Of a stretch of 15,133 nucleotides of DNA, positions 1 through 5,054 are shown piece after piece. The notes beneath the pieces are model-generated. The model saw nothing but the letters and a program-made list of their open reading frames with translations. It was not told where the DNA came from and did no database searches. This DNA is from JAHEDH01 sp965364515 (GTDB lineage Bacteria; Actinomycetota; Acidimicrobiia; Spongiisociales; ZC4RG35), in contig CBDTXZ010000062.1 in assembly GCA_965364515.1 (NCBI GenBank), positions 1 through 15,133 on the forward strand, in the 5' to 3' direction. Numbering within the stretch: the first letter of the stretch is position 1; each line of letters opens with the position of its first letter. The position numbers and the translations under genes were made by a program.

Positions 1-1
1 T

Positions 2-178
2 GCGGTCAAGCTCAGGCCCGGGCTCACCACCTATTTGGCCCGGCTGGCTGAATGCGACTTCGACTCCCTTCCTACCGCCGATCCAGCGTTTTCTGGCGAG
101 GCGATGGGAGTGGTGAGACGGTTCATGGAGTTCCATCTCGAACGCCGCTTCTCGAGCCTCGCCGTCTTGGGATCGTGA
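2..178 (+). CDS. recO: DNA repair protein RecO, C-terminal fragment (5' end outside window)
   Basis: An open frame enters from the left edge and ends at TGA 176-178, giving the last 58 residues of a protein. RecO is a recombination mediator that helps load RecA on SSB-coated DNA in RecFOR repair. The visible tail has the form usual for the family's C-terminal helix: a run beginning MGVVRRFMEFHLERR and then SSLAVL just before the stop. Family identity rests on this short tail and on position: recO directly upstream of uppS is a common actinobacterial arrangement. Its stop overlaps the GTG start of uppS in a GTGA overlap, which suggests translational coupling. The N-terminal OB fold and the zinc-binding region cannot be seen. 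Confidence 0.7.
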   Translation, partial: AVKLRPGLTTYLARLAECDFDSLPTADPAFSGEAMGVVRRFMEFHLERRFSSLAVLGS

Positions 179-969
179 CCGACCTCGACCTGACCGGCCT
201 CGATGCCGATGCCGTACCCAACCACGTGGGCCTCATCCTCGACGGCAACGGCCGGTGGGCGAACCAGCGGGGCCTGCATCGGACCGAAGGCCACAGGGCA
301 GGCGAGGAAGCGCTGTTCGACTGCATCCGCGGTGCGATCGACATGGGCGTCAACTGGCTGACGGCGTTCACGTTCTCGACCGAGAACTGGAGCCGGGACC
401 CCGAAGAGGTCGCCTTCCTGATGTGGTTCAACGAGGACCTCCTCGTGAGACGACGAGACATCCTCCACGAATGGAACGTGCGGATCTTCTTCGCAGGTGA
501 CCTGGAAGATGAGCGGGTGCCGGAACGCAACCGGGAGAGAATGCGCGAAAGCGAACAGCTCACCCGAGCCAACACCGGCATGACGATGGTGTTCGCCTTC
601 AACTACGGCTCCCGTTGGGAACTGACCGAGGCCGCCAGGGGAATCGCCCGCGAAGTGGCGGGTGGACGACTGGATCCCGAGCAGATCGACGAATCCACGA
701 TCGCAGCCCACCTGTCGGTGCCAGAGATGCCCGACCTCGACCTCCTCATCAGGTCGTCAGGTGAACACCGCTTGTCGAACTTCCTGCTGTGGCAGGCGGC
801 CTACGCGGAGTTCGCATTCCCAGGGATCCTCTGGCCCGACTTCGACAGACACCGGCTGCTCGAGACGATCCTCGAGTATCAGGCCCGAGACCGCAGATTC
901 GGTGGCGCCATCGACCGGTCCCGGGAGATGGCAAACGACGCCGAGGACGCTCCTGGCCGACCTCGCTAG
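175..969 (+). CDS. uppS: Isoprenyl transferase / undecaprenyl diphosphate synthase
   Basis: A cis-prenyltransferase that condenses isopentenyl diphosphate units on an allylic primer to make the long polyprenyl diphosphate lipid carrier for peptidoglycan and other envelope polymers; it is cytoplasmic, acting at the membrane. With the GTG start at 175 it is 264 residues, normal for the family. The N-terminal motif HVGLILDGNGRWA (about residues 17-29) contains the catalytic Asp23. FSTENW is near 65, and RSSGEHRLSNFLLWQ (about 193-207) is the C-terminal pyrophosphate/IPP-binding signature. The frame stays open upstream to 52, but that part overlaps recO, and the GTGA overlap at 175-178 together with the family N-terminus selects 175. 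Chain length (C50 in mycobacteria, C55 elsewhere) cannot be read from the sequence. phhB follows after 10 nt. Confidence 0.95.
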   Translation: MTDLDLTGLDADAVPNHVGLILDGNGRWANQRGLHRTEGHRAGEEALFDCIRGAIDMGVNWLTAFTFSTENWSRDPEEVAFLMWFNEDLLVRRRDILHEWNVRIFFAGDLEDERVPERNRERMRESEQLTRANTGMTMVFAFNYGSRWELTEAARGIAREVAGGRLDPEQIDESTIAAHLSVPEMPDLDLLIRSSGEHRLSNFLLWQAAYAEFAFPGILWPDFDRHRLLETILEYQARDRRFGGAIDRSREMANDAEDAPGRPR

Positions 970-979
970 GTTCAGAGGC

Positions 980-1258
980 ATGGAGCTACTCACCGATACC
1001 GAACGACAGGCGTTTCTCTTCGGCCACGAAGGTTGGGCGATCCAGGACGAGACACTGACGAAGACCTTCGTCCACGACTCCTTCGCCGCTGCAGTGGGGT
1101 TCGTTGCCGCCGTCGGAGTGCTCGCCGAGAAGGCCTTCCATCATCCCGACATCGACATTCGGTACTCGAAAGTCACGATATCGCTCACCACTCACGACGC
1201 CGGCGGGCTGACGGAGAAGGACACCGAGCTCGCGACTGCAATCGAGACGCTCAGCTAG
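980..1258 (+). CDS. phhB: Pterin-4a-carbinolamine dehydratase (4a-hydroxytetrahydrobiopterin dehydratase)
   Basis: A 92-residue protein of the PCD/DCoH family, which dehydrates 4a-hydroxytetrahydropterin to quinonoid dihydropterin and so recycles the cofactor of aromatic amino-acid hydroxylases. Length is typical. The signature is complete: E-K-A-F-H-H-P near residues 52-58, then Y, the conserved H about ten residues further on, and an acidic residue in GGLTEKDTELA. The N-terminus LLTDTERQAFL is also typical. ATG at 980 lies 10 nt after the uppS stop, so the two are probably co-transcribed. AGAGG (974-978) is too close to the start to be an ideal Shine-Dalgarno sequence. No phenylalanine hydroxylase is in the window, so its pterin partner, or a non-metabolic role, is unknown. 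Confidence 0.92.
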   Translation: MELLTDTERQAFLFGHEGWAIQDETLTKTFVHDSFAAAVGFVAAVGVLAEKAFHHPDIDIRYSKVTISLTTHDAGGLTEKDTELATAIETLS

Positions 1259-1417
1259 GAGCGGAGATACTCGGCAACGGTGGCTCGAAGTCCCTCGACC
1301 CGACCTCATGGATGCTGCCACTCACACCGGTTGCGCCGGCGTCGTCGCACAACGGCTCGGTCCGGCCGTGGGAATCTTGCATGCACCGGATTGCGGAACG
1401 CCGCCGAGCCGGGAGCA

Positions 1418-1445
1418 TTGCCGGGTTGCAGTCGCCGAGTACATT
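1418..1445 (+). promoter_or_regulatory. Possible sigma-A type promoter for the SirB1-like gene
   Basis: TTGCCG (1418-1423) and TACATT (1440-1445) are separated by 16 nt, each matching 4 of 6 consensus positions. A transcript would start near 1452, about 20 nt ahead of the GTG at 1473. The 214-nt gap after phhB (1259-1472) contains no convincing gene, RNA or strong hairpin, so an internal promoter is reasonable, but the match is only moderate. Confidence 0.3.
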
Positions 1446-1472
1446 GACCGCGACACTCATCACCGGGACAAC

Positions 1473-2087
1473 GTGACCAACGCCATTTCACATCGGGCCG
1501 CTCAGCTCGCAGATAACGTCGCCGACGAGCGGCTCGACCTCGCGGCGATCGACATCGCCCGGTTTGCCTATCCATCGCTCGAGCCGGACCAGGTGCTCGA
1601 CCGCTTCGATGCACTCGCCGGCGAGGTGACCGGCGACACCCACCTGGCCCTGCGACGCGTCATCGGGATCAGACATGGGATCGGCGGCAATGTCGACGAC
1701 TACGACAATCCCGACAACTCCTTCGTCAATCGGGTGCTCGAGACCCGGCGCGGCATCCCGATCACGCTCTCGATCGTGTGGATGGAAGTCGGGCGGCGGG
1801 CCGGCATGGAGATGCAAGGGGTCGGCCTTCCCGGCCATTTCGTCGTGTACGCCGCAGGTCAACTCGTCGATCCCTTTCACTACGGCGAAGCGATCGGATT
1901 CGACGAGGCGGCCTCGCTGATCTCGACTGCGATCGGCGGCGATCCTCGCCTGGACAGGCGGTGGCTCGAGCCCGTCGGGGTGGCAGACATCATCAGCCGT
2001 GTCCTCCGCAATCTCGAGAACGTGCACGCTCCCGACGCACCCGAGCTCGAGTGGATCTCGGCATGCCGGGCGGCGCTCCGAGGCTGA
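1473..2087 (+). CDS. SirB1 / transglutaminase-like superfamily protein
   Basis: A 204-residue protein resembling the SirB1 N-terminal domain (transglutaminase-like core 2 family). The recognisable pattern runs from RLDLAAIDIARFAYP near the N-terminus, through a GGNVDDYDNPDNSFVNRVLE stretch, to RRGIPITLSIVWMEVGRRAG and GVGLPGHFVVY, ending with QLVDPFHYG. The biochemical role of this family is poorly defined; some members sit beside tetrapyrrole or methyltransferase genes, and no catalytic activity is claimed here. The C-terminal TPR region found in longer SirB1 proteins is absent. The GTG at 1473 was chosen because family-like sequence begins just after it and GGGA lies a few bases upstream; the frame is open back to 1308, but that part looks non-coding. 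It is the last gene of the + strand block. Confidence 0.8.
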   Translation: MTNAISHRAAQLADNVADERLDLAAIDIARFAYPSLEPDQVLDRFDALAGEVTGDTHLALRRVIGIRHGIGGNVDDYDNPDNSFVNRVLETRRGIPITLSIVWMEVGRRAGMEMQGVGLPGHFVVYAAGQLVDPFHYGEAIGFDEAASLISTAIGGDPRLDRRWLEPVGVADIISRVLRNLENVHAPDAPELEWISACRAALRG

Positions 2088-2125
2088 CGCGCCTGGACGA
2101 AGCGGTGGACAAGAGGTCCCGAGCT

Positions 2126-2149
2126 GCGGGCGATGCAAGCATCGGCCGC
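2126..2149 (+). terminator. Hairpin downstream of the SirB1-like gene, probable terminator
   Basis: GCGG(2126-2129)-g-CGATG, loop CAAG, CATCG-g-CCGC(2146-2149) folds into a nine-pair stem with one G·G mismatch, 39 nt after the stop codon. No T-run follows, which is common for terminators of high-G+C actinobacteria. Confidence 0.45.
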
Positions 2150-2400
2150 TACCCACCACCGGGACGCCCCGAAGATTCACGCCCATACCGAAGCCAACCC
2201 GCTGCGGCGACGGCTTCAGCCGCCACCGCCGGACCAACACGACGAGACCCACACCGAATCAACCCACCACGTCACCGCAAGCCCACCGCACCATCCCCCA
2301 CCACCTCTAGGACCGGTCTCGGGCCGCCAGGCCACCGCCGAACCGACGGGACGACGAAAGCGCCGATCAACCCACCACCCGCAAACAACCACGGGTAGGG

Positions 2401-2420
2401 GCGGGCCTCGGGCCGCCCGC
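2401..2420 (-). terminator. G+C-rich hairpin downstream of era, possible terminator
   Basis: GCGGGC (2401-2406), 8-nt loop, GCCCGC (2415-2420) is a perfect 6-bp stem about 65 nt past the era stop on the - strand; another small palindrome, GCCCGGGC, lies at 2422-2429. There is no T-run, so this is a Rho-independent terminator only in the loose sense. It could also end + strand transcripts. Confidence 0.35.
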
Positions 2421-2485
2421 AGCCCGGGCCGTCACACACCTCCAGACCCGCCTGTCGGGGCGAAGCCGGGCAGACCTTTCCGGTG

Positions 2486-3379
2486 TCAGCCCGAGGAGAA
2501 CCCCAGCCGGTCGAGGAGCGACGGGCTCTGCTGCCAGTCACGCTCGACGGAGACCCTCAAATCGAGGTGCACTTTGTTGCCCAGGATGCTCTCCAACTCG
2601 CGCCTGGCCTCCGTGCCGGCATCCCGAAGCAGGGTCCCGCCCTTGCCGATGACGATCCCTTTCTGCGACGACCGCTCCACGATCACGCGAGCCGAGATCA
2701 CGATGAGGTCGTCTGAGGCGTCGATGTCATCGGTGACCACTGCGACGGAATGGGGCAGCTCTTCTCTGAGTCGCTCGAGGAACTTCTCCCGCACGATCTC
2801 GGCGATGAGTGTCTCTTCGGGTTGATCGGACTTGATGTCGCTCGGGAAGTACAGCGGGCCTTCGGGAAGCACTGCGACCAGTTCCTCGACCAACGGCCCC
2901 AGGTTCTGACCCTGAAGCGCACTGATCGGGACATAGGCATCGAAGTCCCATCCGCTCGCCTTCACCAGCTGTTCGAGAATGTCGTCGTCTCCAGCACGGT
3001 CCACCTTGTTGACGACGAGCACGACCCTCGCTCCTGACTCCTTCAAACGCTCCGCGATCAGTCGGTCACCGGGGCCGATCGGTTGGGTCGCATCGACGAG
3101 GAAAGCCACCGCGTCGGCGTCGGCGAGGCTCCCGTACACCAACGTGTTCAGCCGATTCCCCAGCTCCGTGCGTGGTTTGTGCAGGCCGGGCGTGTCGACC
3201 AGCACGATTTGATAAGAGGGTTCGCCGTCTTCGTACCCGGTCACTGCGCCCCGGATGACGTTCCTGGTTGTCTGCGGTCGAGACGAGGTGATCGACACCT
3301 TCTGCCCGACGAGAGCGTTCACCAAGGTCGACTTGCCGACGTTCGGTCTCCCGACGACCGAGACGAAGCCCGACTTCAA
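2486..3379 (-). CDS. era: GTPase Era, 16S rRNA maturation factor
   Basis: Era is an essential GTPase that binds the 3' end of 16S rRNA and supports 30S subunit assembly. At 297 residues it has the usual length. GTPase motifs: G1 GRPNVGKS (10-17), TTR in the switch I region (37-39), G3 DTPGLHK (62-68), G4 NKVD (124-127) and G5 SAL (about 153-155). The C-terminal KH domain has its GxxG loop as GKGG (245-248) within a conserved GIVIGKGGTLLR stretch. The start is TTG at 3379, which overlaps the stop of the upstream corC-like gene as TTGA; the frame is open to 3541 but that part is antisense-free overlap with corC and not Era-like. It is the last gene of the phoH-era operon, next to ybeY, another 16S processing factor. 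Confidence 0.96.
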   Translation of the reverse strand: MKSGFVSVVGRPNVGKSTLVNALVGQKVSITSSRPQTTRNVIRGAVTGYEDGEPSYQIVLVDTPGLHKPRTELGNRLNTLVYGSLADADAVAFLVDATQPIGPGDRLIAERLKESGARVVLVVNKVDRAGDDDILEQLVKASGWDFDAYVPISALQGQNLGPLVEELVAVLPEGPLYFPSDIKSDQPEETLIAEIVREKFLERLREELPHSVAVVTDDIDASDDLIVISARVIVERSSQKGIVIGKGGTLLRDAGTEARRELESILGNKVHLDLRVSVERDWQQSPSLLDRLGFSSG

Positions 3380-4566
3380 CTGGCTTCCTCGGCACCGACG
3401 AGACGTTGAACGGTGATCTCGGAGATCCGACGCCCCTGGACCCGTTCGACCGTGAGGAGGAGATCGCCGAGCTCGAACTGCTCCTGTTCGACCGGCACCC
3501 TTCCGGCGAGGCCGAGTACCAGGCCTCCGACGGTGTCCCATTCCTCTTCCGGGAGCTCGACGTCCACGGCCTCGGACAGATCGGATACCGAGAGCCGCCC
3601 ATCGACTCTCCAGCGATCCTCCGCGGTCTGCTCCAACAACAGCTCATCCTCGTCGTACTCGTCGACGATCTCACCGACCAGCTCCTCGAGGAGATCCTCG
3701 ATCGTGACGAGGCCGGCGGTGCCGCCGTACTCATCGACGACGACCGCCATGTGCGACTTCGAGGCCTGCATGTCGCGCAGCAGATCCGAGACCCGTTTCG
3801 TCTCTGGCACGAAATCGATCGCTCGCATGACGTTGCGAACCTTGGCCGGGCGATCTCCGCTCGCCAGACGTGGAAGGAGATCCTTGACGATGACCATCCC
3901 GACGACGTCATCCAGCGATGCTCCCACGACCGGGATCCGGCTGAATCCGTTCTCGTCGATGATCCGGAGCAGCTCGGTCAACGACGCATCCGCCCTCACC
4001 GATGTCATGTCCGTTCTCGGCACCATGACCTCGCGGACGATCGTCTCGGAGAACTCCAAGACGGACGTGATCAACTCGATCTCATCGTGGTCCTCGGCAT
4101 CTCCGTCGCCACTCTCGAACGGGTCGGGGGCCTCGTCGTCCGACATGATCTCGGCGGCGCGAGACCCGATCCGGGTGAAGAGATGGAGCATGAACGCGAG
4201 CCGGTATGCGAGTGTGCGTGGCCGACGCCGGCCGATCGCCCGCGGAAGCAGATCCCCACAGGAAACCAACACGAGCCCGAGGATCACGAGCGACACGGCG
4301 AGCATGAGACCTTCGAGTGAAGCGCTCAAGGCCCACGCCGCCGGGAGGGCGGCTCCGACCAGCAGGATCGAGTGGACGATGTTGATGCTCGGAACGATGA
4401 CCTGCCGCTCTTCGAGCATCCCCGCAACCCGGCGCGCTCCGGCGACGTGCTCCGCTGCGTCGTGGAGGGCATCGGCGCGAGGGGTGCGCACGAGCGAAGC
4501 CGCTCCAGCCCGAGAAAAGCCGGCGATCAGGAGGATGATGGCGGAGAACGCGAGGGCAGGGATCAT
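3376..4566 (-). CDS. CorC/HlyC-type membrane protein with DUF21, CBS pair and CorC_HlyC domains
   Basis: A 396-residue protein of the CNNM/CorC group, which is associated with magnesium and cobalt homeostasis; older 'hemolysin' names are misleading. Residues 1-135 form the DUF21 membrane domain, with hydrophobic segments near 4-17, 62-80 and 86-103. A CBS pair follows (about 180-300), opened by VMVPRTDM (180-187) and containing DEYGGTAGLVTIEDLLEELVGEI split across 278-300. The C-terminal CorC_HlyC domain (about 315-390) includes WDTVGGLVLGL. An acidic, probably flexible linker lies around 142-162. ATG at 4566 overlaps the ybeY stop as ATGA, and its own stop overlaps era. Location between ybeY and era is the standard actinobacterial order. 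Confidence 0.92.
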   Translation of the reverse strand: MIPALAFSAIILLIAGFSRAGAASLVRTPRADALHDAAEHVAGARRVAGMLEERQVIVPSINIVHSILLVGAALPAAWALSASLEGLMLAVSLVILGLVLVSCGDLLPRAIGRRRPRTLAYRLAFMLHLFTRIGSRAAEIMSDDEAPDPFESGDGDAEDHDEIELITSVLEFSETIVREVMVPRTDMTSVRADASLTELLRIIDENGFSRIPVVGASLDDVVGMVIVKDLLPRLASGDRPAKVRNVMRAIDFVPETKRVSDLLRDMQASKSHMAVVVDEYGGTAGLVTIEDLLEELVGEIVDEYDEDELLLEQTAEDRWRVDGRLSVSDLSEAVDVELPEEEWDTVGGLVLGLAGRVPVEQEQFELGDLLLTVERVQGRRISEITVQRLVGAEEAS

Positions 4567-5054
4567 CTCCGGGTAAACCCGTTCTGTGCGAGAACGCGAG
4601 TCTCGATGGTCTCCATGGCCTCCGCGTCGGCGTCGTCGACGTGGTCGTATCCGAGAAGATGGAGAACGCCGTGGACCGCCATCAACGCGAGCTCCGAATC
4701 GGGATCGAAACCGTGTTGGATGGCACGCTCCGAAACGATCGCCGGGGCGATGAACACATCCCCGAGAGCGAGGGGCGGACCGTCGTCGTCCACAGCCGGA
4801 ACCGCACCGGGGCTGAGGTCTTCCACCGGGAAGGACACGACATCGGTTGGACGATGTTTCCCGAACGCCTCACGATTGCGCTCGGCGATGGTGTCGACGT
4901 CGACGGTGTGAATCGTGACTTCCGTCCGATCCGGATAGCCACGGTCGATGAGGACATCGCGAACGAGATCGTCGAGCCGTCCCGAGATGCTCGTCGGTTG
5001 GTCTTCGAGGATGGTCACTTCGTGACCACTGGTACTTCGGGGGTTCGTTCTCAA
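4563..5054 (-). CDS. ybeY: Endoribonuclease YbeY (rRNA maturation, 70S quality control)
   Basis: A 163-residue UPF0054 metalloprotein. YbeY is a zinc-dependent single-strand RNase that takes part in 16S 3' end maturation and ribosome quality control, and interacts genetically and physically with Era in other bacteria. The zinc site H-x3-H-x5-H is plain: HGVLHLLGYDH at 128-138. PTDVVSFPVED (about 69-79) is the other conserved block. The start is TTG at 5054, overlapping the upstream HD-protein stop as TTGA; an in-frame GTG about a dozen codons inside could be an alternative. The gene ends overlapping corC by 4 nt. Confidence 0.95.
   Translation of the reverse strand: MRTNPRSTSGHEVTILEDQPTSISGRLDDLVRDVLIDRGYPDRTEVTIHTVDVDTIAERNREAFGKHRPTDVVSFPVEDLSPGAVPAVDDDGPPLALGDVFIAPAIVSERAIQHGFDPDSELALMAVHGVLHLLGYDHVDDADAEAMETIETRVLAQNGFTRR

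Larger units (their letters stand above)
2088..2485. other. 398-bp convergent intergenic stretch, T-poor on the + strand, no recognised gene
   Basis: This gap lies between the ends of the + strand SirB1-like gene and the - strand era gene. Frames are open but their translations are Pro/His/Arg/Thr-rich and match nothing I recognise. Counting by eye, only about 15 of the 240 bases in 2161-2400 are T on the + strand, whereas A and C dominate, with runs built on CCACC. It holds hairpins at 2126-2149 and 2401-2420 and an 11-bp direct repeat, CTCGGGCCGCC, at 2318-2328 and 2407-2417. It may be the decayed end of a former gene or element; I see no tRNA, CRISPR or attachment site. Confidence 0.6.

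Noticed and set aside
52..174. Upstream extension of uppS to a start at 52
   Set aside because: This part overlaps the recO tail and has no UppS similarity; GTG 175 overlapping the recO stop gives the normal length.
1259..1472. Gap between phhB and the SirB1-like gene examined for a tRNA or small gene
   Set aside because: No T-arm or acceptor pairing and no frame with recognisable protein content; only a moderate promoter candidate was found.
2454..2476. Imperfect hairpin CTGTC..GGC-gaa-GCC..GGCAG near the era stop
   Set aside because: It needs a G·U pair and an asymmetric internal loop on + and has a C·A mismatch on the - strand; too weak to call a terminator for era.
2272..2541. Small - strand frame running out of the era 3' end into the T-poor gap
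   Set aside because: It has no recognised similarity and overlaps era in another frame; its openness follows from the skewed composition.
3380..3541. 54-codon N-terminal extension of Era
   Set aside because: It lies inside the corC 3' end and is not Era-like; the G1 motif sits about 10 residues after the TTG at 3379, as in other Era proteins.
3406..4576. Two long + strand frames opposite the corC-like gene
   Set aside because: One is extremely Ser/Thr/Arg-rich and the other Asp/Arg-rich, as expected from reading a gene backwards; the - strand protein has all CorC domains.
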